64,000 nucleotides of DNA from Silurus meridionalis (GCF_014805685.1 NC_060892.1:14762990-14826989), one strand, 5' to 3'. Numbered from the stretch's first letter, positions 39,881 through 51,881 are shown. Numbers and translations are program-made. Notes: generated from the sequence alone by a model not told the origin.

Positions 39881-40963
39881 CATAGTTAACTGATTAATTT
39901 ATTTCATTATTTTGTTGTAAGTCATTTCCATATGCAGCTTTTACATATTTACACAGTGTGCAGTCAATATTGTGGAATACTTGTTTCATATTTCTCTAAC
40001 ATCATGCAAGAAAGTTGAGAAGAATATATTTGAAATTTGTTTTTGCAGCTTGATAATAAAATCCACTCTGGGCTGTGTGCAAAACCTCACCAGCTTCAAT
40101 CGTAATGTAATCGTAATTATCGAATGTTTTTATCTGAATAAATACCAATAATCTGTCATGTCATCTGTCATTAGAGCTCTGGTACATTATGTATGCACAG
40201 ATTAAGGAACAGAGCACTAAATAAAGCAATGAAATGACATGTTCACGTGAAATAACAATGTTACAGATTTTACTTTGGAAAGCAGCAGATAAAAAGAATT
40301 ACAAAAACAGATAATTACAGATAATATTTCTAATCCATGAGGGAATAATTATACACAATTACGATGTAATGACATTAATGTTTTCACATTATTCACATCT
40401 CTTAGTAATAACAGTTGGGCAAACCTGGTTTCCAGATTAACTGCATGTATAATTATTGTACTCAATGGAGTTCTTTTTAAATAATGATGATAAACAAAAA
40501 TTTATAGTCAGTCACCAAGATCTGACTGAATAACTTCTAGATCTACCTGAATGTTGATATGGATTACTCTTATTAGGCACACAACATTTATATGAGTTAT
40601 AGTTGATACTAACACTGTCTAAAATGTATCTTGGTTTATTGCAACTGCTATCGTGGTTTATGCCTCTTGGCATAATGAGTGTTGTTCCTATTTCTCTCTG
40701 TGTGTTTACATTGATTTCATGTGCCTTGATTTTAATCAGGTTTTCTCAGTTGTGTCCAGGTTTTCTGAGTTCCTTGATTAGTTTGTCTATTTATAATATT
40801 TATAACCTCCTGTGTCTTTACCTGGTAGCAATGTCTTGCCAAAGTTATGGAGCATTTGCTTCATTAAATCAGTTTTTGTTTATGATCACCATTTTTTCCC
40901 TTGTTTATTTATATGTGCCTTTACTAAAGCACTAAGTTGTAGTCCTGTTCAAATCTGAAATCC

Positions 40964-41000
40964 ATATATATATATATATATATATTTTTTTTTTTTTTAT
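40964..41000. repeat. (TA)n and poly-T
   Basis: About 11 TA units followed by 15 T residues. Confidence 0.9.
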
Positions 41001-41194
41001 TTATTTGTAATTATTATTTTGTTTTTATTTTTTATTAAACATTTAGATTTGATCGCTAATTCAATAAAAAAAATGTATATCACAGCTTTTGTTCCACTGT
41101 TCTAAGCCATAATTACATACCCAAGCAAGAGGCAAAGATACACGTATTAAATAAATGAAAATGAGGGGTAGAACACTTGTTCTGTTTTCCTGTT

Positions 41195-41395
41195 AAGACA
41201 ATGAGTTTGTCCTCGGGGAGAAACTCGGGGAGTTTTTCCCTGCCACAGTCGCCACTGCCTTGCTCATCAGGGGCAATCTTACTTATAAAAAACATATTCA
41301 CTTTTAATCACCACATTTTCTGTGTAAAGCTGCTTTGAGACAATGTTCATTGTTAAAAGCGCTATACGAATAAAAATGAATTGAATTGAATTAAA
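41195..41395 (+). mobile_element. L2-type LINE 3' end
   Basis: The tail reads GTAAAGCTGCTTTGAGACAA, TTAAAAGCGCTATACGAATA and a TGAATTGAATTGAATT end. It matches the tail of the larger L2 copy ending at 54475 (GTAAAGCTGCTTTGAGACAA). Only the 3' UTR is present. Confidence 0.8.
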
Positions 41396-42239
41396 GTTTC
41401 AATAAAGCTGCTATGTGAATTTTGCTTAATACACATTAGTGCTTGAAAAAAAAAAAGTGGAGATATTTTTAAGCTTTTGGACAAATGGAAATGTGATGTT
41501 CTCCTTTTGATGAGACAACATGTGCTTTTCAAGAAGCCATAGGCCACAGAGACAAGACCAGGCTGCGTGCAAAACAAGTGATGACGTGATTTAAGATATA
41601 AAAAAAAAAAGATTCCAGGAAGCTGATGTCGAAACAGAGTGCGGGTTCAGAAGTAAAAAGTGCTCCCTCCCTCAACAGCCTGGCAATTGTGAAATCACTG
41701 AACCATTTACTGTTACTGGCAGGCCAAAAAATAATAATAATAATGCTTTTTGTAACATCTTCAAAGCTAATGTGCAGACTATTTATTTTGTTTTTCATGG
41801 AGACTTTTGACCCTTTGACATTGGGAACTTAAGTAGAGAGAATTTATAAGTCCTTGGGCTCCTGTGCCTGTGCCTGGTAGGTCTGATCAGGAATCCCCCC
41901 CCTTCATTCAGACTTCATTTCCAGCTACACTCCCAGTTCTACAGCACTGACCAGGAGAAAGAGCTTACTGAAGATAACTGAATGATCTTTGGTGCCATCT
42001 GGTGATCTTGATATAAGATTGCATTGAATTCAGTGTGTTGGAAAGATTTCCAAATTTTTTGGTTTGCTAAACCTACAAAGAAAAGCTGCAATATAAAAAA
42101 AATAATATTAATAAAAATGAAACTGAGAAACATTCTCATCTAATAAATCTGAGCCCCCGTGTGTGTGATTTGAGGATCTGGTCTACGCTGTTTAAAAAAA
42201 ATCACTATCTCTGAAAGCCTCGTTATAATTGTATTAGGA

Positions 42240-42480
42240 AGCCCCGCCCCCCGTGCCTCTGAAAACAAGCTTGATGATGACGCATGCGCCAGCACTTTCG
42301 GTTGGTCTGACGAATAAAATTGCGCCTGATGCTGACGTCAGGCCTCAGACGGTACACGGTGTCCTCCTTACCGGTGAAGTTAGCATTAGCATTTAAATTA
42401 CCTTTAAACTTTAGCATTAGCGGTAGCTTAGCTTAACTCAGGGGCGCATTGTGGTTTCCGCCGTGATAACTAGCTAACGT
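42240..42480 (+). promoter_or_regulatory. eif4g2: eif4g2 promoter region (GC box, NRF1, CRE)
   Basis: GC- and CpG-richer than the AT-rich flanks. It contains an Sp1/KLF-type GC box (CCCCGCCCCCC, about 42242-42252), an NRF1 core GCATGCGC (42282-42289) and a full palindromic CRE TGACGTCA (42333-42340), all within 100 bp and without an obvious TATA box. This is the usual architecture of a housekeeping promoter and lies just upstream of the first-exon donor at 42599. Site identities come from consensus matching only. Confidence 0.7.
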
Positions 42481-42599
42481 TAAAAAAAAAAAAAGGGAAA
42501 AAAAAAAACTAACAACAACCCCTTCTATTTTCCCTTCTGTCTTTTTTTTCTCCCCTTTGAAAATAAAACCACGACGAAGCTGAAGGTCTTTTAGAAAAG
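42340..42599 (+). other. eif4g2: eif4g2 non-coding first exon (5' UTR; start approximate)
   Basis: The exon ends at 42599 with a clean donor (AAAAG followed by GTAAGCGG). The matching acceptor is the CTTCCAG just before 43537, so exon 2 contributes 43537-43606 as further 5' UTR ahead of the GTG. The exon carries a pyrimidine-rich stretch (about 42520-42558) and A-runs. An in-frame TAG lies at 42592-42594. The transcription start cannot be fixed from sequence; the left boundary is placed after the CRE site and is a guess. Confidence 0.7.
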
Positions 42600-42844
42600 G
42601 TAAGCGGTTTATTTTGTTTTAAAATGTCGTTAGCTCGTTGGACGCACGCGCGCTGCGTTGGGAAATGGCCTGTTCTCCGTCTCTTCTCCCGAACAAAAAG
42701 AGCCGGATATATATATATTATTTATTGAACACATTTTCGCTTATCTTTCTCGCAGTATAATTTTTATTCGAGGTGATCAGACGAATTTGTGACTTGTCCT
42801 CGAATACAGATATACATTTTATTCCTTTATGATTGCTAACTAAG

Positions 42845-42855
42845 AAAATGGCGGC
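42845..42855 (+). promoter_or_regulatory. YY1-type site in eif4g2 intron 1
   Basis: AAAATGGCGGC matches the YY1 consensus (AAnATGGCGGC) and lies about 245 bp downstream of the first-exon donor, a common position for YY1 sites in housekeeping genes. Binding is inferred. Confidence 0.45.
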
Positions 42856-43606
42856 TAGCTTTAGCCTCCTGCTTTGCTGTATGCTAGCTCACTCTGGCTT
42901 AACAGTTTATCAGAAAAAGATTACATGTTTATCTGATTATAATCTGATTTTTTTTTTTAAAAACCTCTTCTGTCGACAATTTTTTTTTTTTAATAAAAAG
43001 TCCGTCAGAAATGCAACATCCTGTTAGCATGTTTTTGTGTAAGAAGGGCAGTTGGCTAATCAGAGGCCGGCCATTTTCATTCCTTTTGTTTGTGTTTGGT
43101 GATATTTTATAAAGATTGGAATTTTGCGTAACACCCAGTAACTCATATGAGCAATTTCCCCTCAGTGTCTGTGGCGTCAAGAATGTTTATTTCCTTATTA
43201 GTTCTTTCCAAATGTGATCTGGGATAGGGCAGAAGTCTTTGTCCTAACCTGAGAGGCCTTGTAATAAATCTAGATCAGATCAAACGCACTATAACTCGCC
43301 TTCTGATCACATCAGGACAACGTTTATTAGTCATTATGAATTAAATGTACACAATTCCTTCTTTTTATAAAGTCATATTTACGATTTAAGAAGTGTTTTT
43401 TTTGGGGGGGGGGGTGGTCTGAAAATCATTGAGTATAATAACACAAGAATTCTTAAACTCGTTATATAGATTGCATGCTTGTGAGGAAAAAGGGGGAAAA
43501 CTTAAATCAGTAAAATTCTTTTTATTTCTCTTCCAGATCGTGTTTCTCCACCCCACCCTTTTCAACATTATTCTTTTTGAGTGTCCATCGTTGTCAAGCC
43601 GCCAAA

Positions 43607-43609
43607 GTG
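43607..43609 (+). promoter_or_regulatory. eif4g2: Non-AUG (GTG) initiation codon of eif4g2
   Basis: Reading upstream in frame from this GTG, the spliced 5' UTR stays open to a TAG at 42592-42594 with no ATG. Downstream the frame has no ATG until codon 203 (AAG-ATG-CTG in the exon 45959-46110). Context is GCCGCCAAA before and G after, an optimal Kozak match at -3 (A) and +4 (G). Mammalian EIF4G2 is a known exclusively GUG-initiated mRNA, and the first residues (ESxxAEGGASR) match that protein, so the start is conserved. Confidence 0.93.
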
Positions 43610-45305
43610 GAGAGTGTGGTTGCAGAGGGGGGTGCTTCTCGTTACAGGTAAATTTTATTTCTGTACAATTTGTCCAACAAGCTTTGGAAGTGAAAATGAT
43701 TTGTGTATCGTAATACGAATCTGCCATTTTTTCATATTCGTAATGTTGATGTTTTGCAGTGCTTCTTCGGGAGGGGGAGGAGGAGGTCGTAGTACACCTC
43801 AGCACCATCCCACAACTGTCGGTAACAGGTATTTATCACTTCATAATGAGATCCACATAACAAGGAATAAAACTGTGTGTGTGTGTGGAGAAGGGGTAGA
43901 GGCGAGAGGTGGAGGGAAAACTCATTTTTACTATTGCTCCTGTACACTACGTATCCATAAACCTTAAAATTTTAACTTTTTCTTCTTTGTTTATTTTAAT
44001 TTGTCACAATCTTCACACTTTCTGGCTTCGCCATCTAGCAGCGGCGTCTTGAGCTCGTACATAAATTTTTTGTTCGTGTAACAAAGCAAAAAAATCGGCC
44101 GAGTGACCGCTCGTACCTCGGAAAACTCGTACATTAATGCACTTGTAGGTCAAAGTACCACTGTAGTTGTGAAAGGAAGGAGGAAGACAGTGAACAATGA
44201 CTTACTTGGTCGGTCACTGTTTAGATACAAGCCGTTGTAATGCGTTAAGTCTGGGTGAAGGGAGAGCTCGCTAACTCCATTTGCAACACAATTCATATAA
44301 CCACAGACAGGTTTCCAAAACTCGTGCTTTTTTATTTTTCTTGGCAACAGCGGTATGGGTTAGTCAAAGAAACTTAGAAATGAGCATCAGAAAATAAAAT
44401 GGACATAATCCTCAGTCTCACACACGCAGTAATAGCGGAAGAATGCAGTGGCATGCTTTTCCCAAAATACCGCTCTGCTCCTAATAGAAGCGCAACATAT
44501 TGCATTTAGTGTCTTTAATTAAAGCCTGTGTAAAGTTCATTAGTTTCAGTGTAGACACACCTACGGCTTATAGGCAGGTGCGGCTTATTTATGTTAAAAA
44601 TAACAATCTTTGTCAAATTCAGTGGGTGCGGCTTATATAAGGTATTATAGTCCGGAAATTACGGTACATACATACACACACACGCACACACTTTTACCAT
44701 AGTTTTACATGTAAAATTGTAAATGTAAAATGTAAAATAAAGCGGTGTGATTTCTTAAACCTTTTGTGGTTACAGTTAATTCAGGCTGTACCATCAAACA
44801 GTATGTTCTTAGCTCCTGCTTTTGCATTAGGTTATTGCAGACATAAATGCAAATGTAAAAAATTTAAAATACATAAAGATAACAGCTTTTGATTTTATTT
44901 AGACAGAATTATATGCCGCTCGTGTTACTAAAAGTTTCTGTTTTAAAACTAGAACTGTTTTAAAGCACTAATTAGTTTTATAAGTAAAATTTTAGAAACC
45001 TATGATTTAAGTTTGAGCTACTGTTATAGAGAAGGAATCAACAGCACCTGACTTAAACAAAGAGTATTTAATGGTACTGCATTGTAGACGTGGCAACCAA
45101 AAGCATAGGTTTTAATATAATATTGTTTCTTTGCTTTGCCAGCGAGTTCCTGGGGAAAACCCCAGGGCTTAACGTTCAGAGATGGGTTCCTTCACGAAGC
45201 ACTAGACGAGATGTCAGCTCCTCAAATGACAAAGAACACCAAGATGCAATCTTCAGAAAAGTGAGAGGGTAAGTCCATTGTCTAAATTGTATGTATGTAT
45301 GTATA

Positions 45306-45338
<33 letters not shown>

Positions 45339-46947
45339 GTGTGTATATATATAATGTATGTGTATGTGTATATGTATGTTAGCTTAACTTAACTTATTTT
45401 CTTTGTCAGCATACTTAATAAACTGACCCCTGAGAAGTTTGACAAGCTATGCCTTGAGCTTCTGAATGTGGGTGTGGATTCAAAGCTCCTCCTCAAAGGA
45501 ATCATCTTGCTGGTGAGTCTCTGTTTATCATGAATAAGGTAAAAAAAAAAAAAAAAACGTATTTCTAATTTTTTTATTTTTTGTCCAGATTGTAGACAAA
45601 GCCCTTGAAGAGCCCAAGTATAGTTCACTATATGCTCAGCTATGTCTGCGTCTGGCAGAGGATGCTCCAAACTTTGATAACCAATTATCTGAGATCCAGT
45701 CATCACAAAAGCAGAGCACTGTAAGTACTTAACCCCCATCCTCTCATCTGTGGAGATTAAGTGTCTGTAATTGTGAGTTGCTGTATTTAATGCATGTTCT
45801 CTCTTGTTTCAGACATTCAGGAGACTTTTGATCACAAAGCTTCAAGATGAATTTGAAAACCGCAGCAGAAACGTTGAAAGTAAGGCACTTGTTTTTGTTT
45901 TGTTTTTTAAACTAAAAGTTAAATATTGTAGATATATAATTTTTCTTTTTTTCCCCAGTTTATGACAAAAGCGATGGCCCTCTTACCTCAGAAGAGGAGG
46001 AGCAGCGTGCCATTGCTAAGATCAAGATGCTGGGCAACATCAAATTCATCGGGGAGCTTGGCAAGCTTGACCTCATTCATGAGTCGATCTTGCATAGGTG
46101 CATCAAGACTGTAAGTTTACAGATGAATTGTTTAGCAGATTGTGAATAGTTTGTATTGGTCATAAACTTAAAAACATTTTGCCTGCCACATTTTCAGCTC
46201 CTGGAAAAGAAGAAGAGAGTACAACTTAAAGATATGGGGGAGGATTTGGAGTGCCTTTGTCAGATAATGAGGACTGTGGGGCCTAGACTTGATCATGACA
46301 AAGCCAAGGTAAAAAAGAAAAAAAAAAGTGGTATAAACCATATGGTGCTTTTCTGTTTTGGATTGACTTTATAATGTTTTTCCTCTTTCCGCAGTCTTTA
46401 ATGAATCAGTACTTTAGCCGCATGCGATCCATAATGAACAACAAGGACTTGCCTTCAAGAATTCGTTTCCTGCTGCAGGACACGTCAGAGTTGCGAGAGA
46501 ACAACTGGGTGCCCCGAAAAGCTTTTGTTGATAACGGACCTAAGACCATCAATCAGATTCGTCAGGATGCAGTAAAGGTTCACCCACCTGTACACATCTG
46601 ATTGGTTTGTTTGTGTTTATAAGAACCAGTGCTAATTTTCTGTATTTGTTTCAGGATTTGGGTGTATTTATTCCAGCAATGACTCCCGGAATGAGAACTG
46701 ACTTCTTTCAAGATAGCCTTTTCTTGCAAGCACGACTGACTAGGGAGATTCTTGGTGGATTGGCTGATATGTTTGGACAAATGCCAGGTACACCCTAAGC
46801 CTGTGTTCTTTCCAGTGTTTATATGGTTTTTAATCTCTCAGGCTAATTTTGAGTGATGGGTTTTGTACAGCTCTCTGTTTACCATGGCAATGTAAAGGTC
46901 AGCTCATGGTGCAAGAGGATTTTTAATTTTATTATACTTTATTATTT

Positions 46948-47030
<83 letters not shown>

Positions 47031-50000
47031 TTTTTTTTGCTGACTTTTTTAAATAGTGACTTGTTTGTACAATTTTCAAATAAAATTTAAGATGTCACAA
47101 TCAATTGTACTTTTTCCTAGGTCTTCTTGTTGGCTTATATGAGAGAGAGAAAGCATGTCTCAGAATATGTTCTAATGTTTTGTTTCCATTGATCCTGGAT
47201 AATTTTTATGACTTGGCTTCTTATGTTGCAAGTCAACAAGACTAATGTATATTTTGCTAATTGGAATTCTTTTCCAGAATTTTTAAACATTTTTGGAATC
47301 AGTTTGTTGAAACCGTTTCCCCATGTCAATAACACAAGTGCTTTGTAATGAAATTAATATTTGTGATGTTGACTTGTAGGGGAAAATATAACATGGTTTT
47401 ATTACCACCATACTACAAAGCTTGGTGTGGTGGTGCTTTACTCTTCTCAAATCTTAGCAATTACACCTCTGCTGTATTTGGTTAGTTTTATTATTCTAGA
47501 GTAGTTAGTAGTTACTGTTTTTGCCTCGGTTACAGTAGCTAAATCAGGCGTTTCCTCTTCTCCTTTTCCTTTCTTAAATCTTAATCACTTTTTTAATTAG
47601 TTTTATTTTTATTAAATGTTATTAGGACAAGAATGTGGTATGTCCAACATACAATTCCCTGTAAATAAGATGCAAGTGTTTATGTTATGTGAGCAGTTTA
47701 AGGGCAAACTGCTGTTTATATAAAACTAGTAACTAATTCTGACTGTCTGTAAGGTGTGTGTATAAAGGTGTGTCTCTTCTTGGCTTTTAATCTGTAGTAA
47801 TTCTGCAACATTGAATGCCAACATGCAAGCTCTCTGGCTGGTGCTAAGCTCATACACGCAGCTATACAGTATGCATTTGAACCAATGTCACATTATTTAC
47901 CATGCCCTATCTTTTTGGTTTCATTCTGTCTGAACGCAGGCTGTGGAATTGGAACTGGACCTGGGGTGATTCAAGACCGGTATTCCCCCACCATGGGGCG
48001 CCATCGAACAAACCCACTCTTCAACGGTCATGGTGGCCACATGGCTCCTGCTCCTCAGTCTCAGTTTGACAAGCCTTTCATGAAATCCAATCAGGTATAC
48101 TACAATCTGATTTCTCTCTTTTTATAAGCTTTTTTTTTTTTTTGACGTTGTTTGAGTTGTCACTTTGTTTCCAAAGGGGCAGAATATGCTTTTCCAGAAC
48201 CAGGCTCAGCAGCAGGCTCAGTCCAAGGACACGCAATCACGTTTTAGCAAGAAAGGACTGCTCAATGCTGATGAGGTACAAGATATCTGCAAGAAATTGT
48301 ATAATTGAATACAAAAGAGTGCTAGTTACTTGAAGGTAAATATTTCCTTTTTTTTTTTTTTTTGTCTTTGGTGCCAATACAGATTAGCCTGAGACCAGCT
48401 CAGTCATTTCTCCTAAGCAAATCCCAAGTGCCAAAGCTCCAGCCACAGATTCCCAACATGATTCCTCCAAGTGCTCAGCCCCCACGGACATCCACTCCTC
48501 CACTAGGACAGGTGCTGGTCTACTCCTAATCACCAGAAATCTTCACTACTAAATATGGTTCTTTATGAATTTTTCCCCTCTTTAATTTTTTTTCATCCTC
48601 CACAGCTTGGCCTAAAGACAAATCCCCCTCCCATTCAGGAGAAACCTCAGAAGGCAAACAAGAAACCACCGCCTGCCAAAGAGGAACTTCTCAAGATGAC
48701 TGTATGTGTAATTTTAAAGCATTAATAATCTAACTAACATTTAACAACTTTTGTAGTTGTTGCATAATTGCTGGTAAAACAAGCACTTAAAAATGTACAG
48801 TCATTTAAAAATTAATGTTTGCATGGTAACTGTACTACAATTTAATTTACATTTTATTTATCTATTTTGGATTTCGTCTAAGACCTCAAACTATTATTTG
48901 TTGTCTTTCAGGAGACTATTATCAAAGAGTATCTGAGCAACAAGAAAATCAGCGATGCTGTGAACGGTGTGAGAGAGATGAGGGCACCTAAACACTTCCT
49001 GCCAGAGATGTTGAGTAAGATGATTATATGCTCGTTGGACAGTTCAGATGATAAAGAGCACGTTAGCAGTCTGTTCCACACACTGCGTACTGAGGGCCTT
49101 ATTACTGGGGAGAACTTCATGCAGGTGTGATTATTACACTTTTTTTTTTTATATAATCTGCTCATTCCTTCCACCTCATGTTGAAGCCCTCAACTTGATT
49201 TGCTGTTTTCTGTTACCACAGGCATTCCTTAATGTTTTGGACCAGTGTCCTAAGCTTGAGGGTGACATTCCCCTGGTGAAGTCCTATCTGGCTCAGGTTG
49301 CTGCACGTGCTATCGTTGCTGACCTCATGAGTATCGCAGACTTGGCTCATCCACTGGAGAACGGTGTACACTTTCCTCTCTTCTTGCTTTGTCTGCAGCA
49401 AACAGCCAAGCTAAAGGATAAAGAGTGGCTCACTGACTTATTCCAGCAGAGCAAGGTCAACATGCAGAAGATGCTGCCAGGTATGTATGCTTGTGTAAAT
49501 TCTCCGGTGGTGTGTTCACATGAGCCTGTAGTGTTTTACCTGTTATTTTATTGATGTGATCCTTTATCTACAGAAATAGACCAAAACAAAGACCGTATGT
49601 TGGAGATTTTGGAAGGAAAGGGCCTGAGCTTCCTGTTCCCACTCATGAAACTGGAGAAGGAGCTGCTGAAGCAGATCAAAGCAGACCCAGCACCACAGAC
49701 CATCTACAAGTGGATAAAGGACAATATTTCACCCAAACTTCACACTGATAGGGGTTTTGTCAACATTCTGATGACCAGGTAATTGCTTTTATTTGCAATA
49801 ATGCTATTTAAATTGGATTAGTTTATAAGGGGGTGTTTAATATTTCATTTAAATTTTTTACATTAAATCCTGTACAGATAAGGTTTAAGCTACAGTGGTA
49901 TAAGAGGAATAAAACAATTATGGTGTTGTTGGAAGACCACTGTGGGGGTTTTTCGGCCGATGTTTTTAACCTATTTCTAACCTTTTCCCTTTCAGCTTTT

Positions 50001-50770
50001 TACAGTACATTTTCCACGAGATGTATTCTGATGAAGCTGATGAGCAGCTGTCCTCGCCTTCAAAAGAACAACTTGATCAAGAGAAGCAGCTGCTGTTTGC
50101 TTTCAAACCAGTAATGCAAAAGTTCCTGCTTGATCACGTGGAGCTGCAGGTCAGCGCACTTTACGCGCTGCAAGTGCACTGCAATGCCAAGAGTTTCCCC
50201 AAAGGTCTGTAATTCAATGCAGAAATGTCTTGTAATTGAGGATATTTGCAAACCAACACCACCCTCAAATTTTTTTGCCTTATTTTATATGATTGAAAAC
50301 AATAAGTTGAATTTCTTTTTCTCTTTGCAGGAATGCTGCTGCGCTACTTTGTCAACTTTTATGATATGGAAATAATCGAAGAAGAAGCCTTCCTTGCATG
50401 GAAAGAAGATATTACCCAAGAGTTTCCTGGCAAAGGCAAAGCGCTGTTCCAGGTATTGCCATTTTTGTGCATGTTACAACTCGATTGTGCATTTATAAAC
50501 AGGCTTAATTGTGTGGTGTCCTGAAAGAACCTTCAGTATGATCAAAATGGTTCAGTAGCAGTTTAAAAACTGGTTTAAATTAAGAAAATTGAATTTCTAG
50601 ATGCCGTTCCAATGTTAATAAAATAAACTTACTCTGTATCTAACAAGAATTTTTTTTGGAGGTTTTTCTTCTTCTTGACATATAATGTATAATCCCTTGT
50701 TTAGGTGAACCAGTGGCTGACCTGGTTGGAGACTGCTGAGGAGGAGGAGTCTGAAGAAGAGGCAGATTGA
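43607..50770 (+). CDS. eif4g2: eIF4G2 (DAP5/NAT1/p97) translation initiation factor, 20 coding exons, GTG start
   Basis: Cytoplasmic eIF4G-related scaffold that binds eIF4A and eIF3 but lacks the eIF4E-binding N-terminus, supporting cap-independent and non-canonical initiation. Coding exons, all with GT/AG borders: 43607-43647, 43760-43828, 45143-45268, 45410-45512, 45589-45720, 45813-45879, 45959-46110, 46198-46308, 46395-46577, 46655-46787, 47940-48094, 48177-48275, 48383-48511, 48606-48701, 48912-49124, 49222-49480, 49574-49778, 49996-50204, 50331-50452, 50705-50770. They total 2,670 nt, exactly 889 codons plus TGA (human 907 aa from memory). Order: Ser/Gly-rich N-terminus, MIF4G domain (about residues 75-305, KIKMLGNIKFIGELGKLDL), Gln/Pro-rich linker (GGLADMFGQMPG), MA3 domain (about 533-655), W2/eIF5C domain (about 700-889) ending in the acidic tail TAEEEESEEEAD. 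The start is the GTG at 43607 in a strong Kozak setting (GCCGCCAAAGTGG); the first in-frame ATG is codon 203. The exon ending at 46577 has a weak donor (GTTCAC). Whether this is teleost paralogue a or b cannot be told here. Confidence 0.97.
43985..44165. mobile_element. DNA transposon end in eif4g2 intron 3
   Basis: Ends in CAAAGTACCACTGTA; its complement starts TACAGTGGTAC, the common terminal repeat style of pogo/Tigger-like and related fish elements. It carries CGTAC-rich internal words (GAGCTCGTACAT, CGCTCGTACCTCGG). The partner end is not obvious. Confidence 0.5.
44560..44668. mobile_element. Non-autonomous DNA transposon fragment in eif4g2 intron 3
   Basis: GCGGCTTAT occurs three times, followed by TATAGTCCGGAAATTACGGT. 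The block TAGTCCGGAAAxTACGGTA closes a well-known vertebrate non-autonomous element family, from memory. Only one end is visible. Confidence 0.5.
45298..45378. repeat. TATG/TG/TA low-complexity stretch in eif4g2 intron
   Basis: Mixed GTATGTAT, GTGTGTGT and ATATATAT runs fill much of the 141-bp intron between exons 45143-45268 and 45410-45512. Confidence 0.85.
46979..47027. repeat. (TA)n microsatellite in eif4g2 intron
   Basis: About 24 TA units, preceded by TCTATC repeats (46949-46978), in the largest intron between coding exons apart from intron 3 (46788-47939). The intron shows no recognisable snoRNA box C/D pair. Confidence 0.95.
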
Positions 50771-51613
50771 GAAGTCAACCAAAGCCTTAATGGTCTAAAA
50801 TAACATCTTGCTTTTTCTTTTCTCACCCGTCTTACACCCACGGTCATCAGTCATGGTTTTCTTTTTTTTGTTGTTTATATATATATGTATGTTATTAACA
50901 TGTTTGCTTTAATTCCCGCATTCCACACCAGTTTAGTCCCTGCACCTTCATTATTTAAAGCATTTAATGGTTTACTATGTTTGAATTGAACACCTAAGGA
51001 ACGGTATTAGCGACGTCATCCTGCTCGTTTTTGCTTATAAAGACCGTGTATTTGCGAAAGCCTTTTCTCCTGCTGCTGTAACACAACATGAGCAGAAATG
51101 CACTTTGTGCTCAGTGTCATGAGCTGTTGCAATACGATCCCTCGATTGTTACAAAGATCCTACGACTGTAATCAGCGCGACCGTAAAGTTTTAATAGTTG
51201 ACAGTTTTTTCTACCTCTTTAGTGATGGGTTTAGTGCGCCAGGATGAATCAAGTCTCCTTTTAAACAGATGGAATTTTGCAAACCTGCACGGTGCTCAAG
51301 TCCGAGTTGGAGAAAAGACCCCACAGTTTACTCTCTCGTGCTAATCTGAATGTGACAAAGGAAAGCCATGTGGGAGATGAGTTCAACAGCCTTCTCTCTC
51401 TCTTTTTTTTTTTTTTTTTTTTTTTGTTTTAAATCAACCCATGTTTGTCCCCTCAAATACTTGTCAAACTTTAATACTTGAAAGTGTTTTTCTTTCTGTC
51501 TTTTGCTTCTTCTACTTTACAGCATCTTCAGGGATTTACCAAACATGGCCTGTTTCAGATGCACCAAACATTGATTGGTTTTTTAGATTTAAAATGAAAC
51601 TTTTAATTGGTTA

Positions 51614-51619
51614 AATAAA
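51614..51619 (+). terminator. eif4g2: AATAAA poly(A) signal candidate 1 of eif4g2
   Basis: Canonical AATAAA about 845 nt after the stop codon. Confidence 0.5.
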
Positions 51620-51759
51620 GATAACATGAAATTGAAACTTGAGAACCACTTCTGAATGCTTATTAAAACCTAAGTCTGTTTTCCATAATATCTTCACTAG
51701 ATATTTATTGAACTCTATCATGACAAAAAGAAAATGACTGCTTTATCTTTAGGTAGAAC

Positions 51760-51765
51760 AATAAA
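51760..51765 (+). terminator. eif4g2: AATAAA poly(A) signal candidate 2 of eif4g2
   Basis: Canonical AATAAA inside an A-rich context, between the other two candidates. Confidence 0.3.
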
Positions 51766-51875
51766 AATGGATGCACAATGTGGTATACATCTGTACAACG
51801 AATGACTTGCTATTGAAAGTGTTACTGTAAGATGTAAGAGCTCTGATTGTTCTGTGTACCACTCACTTAACTTTC

Positions 51876-51881
51876 AATAAA
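51876..51881 (+). terminator. eif4g2: AATAAA poly(A) signal candidate 3 of eif4g2
   Basis: AATAAA followed within 30-40 nt by TG/GT-rich sequence resembling a downstream element. It is the most distal candidate and lies before the intergenic repeats. Confidence 0.5.

Larger units (their letters stand above)
39881..42239. other. Intergenic DNA upstream of eif4g2, no gene seen
   Basis: Contains a TA/T run and an L2 tail. A 110-codon hydrophobic frame (40603-40935) is T-rich and probably derived from decayed repeat sequence. No exon is supported between here and the promoter. Confidence 0.5.

Noticed and set aside
1..42240. Coding exons of a neighbour gene in the desert
   Set aside because: No block combined a recognisable protein, correct splice borders and phase; the readable proteins are all transposon remnants.
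43581..43967. Frame starting with another GTG 26 nt upstream of the eif4g2 start
   Set aside because: It is in a different frame from the conserved protein, reads through the intron, and would join the next exon only by retaining it.
46788..47939. Possible intronic snoRNA (human EIF4G2 hosts SNORD97)
   Set aside because: I could not find a convincing pair of box C (RTGATGA) and box D (CTGA) with a terminal stem in any eif4g2 intron.
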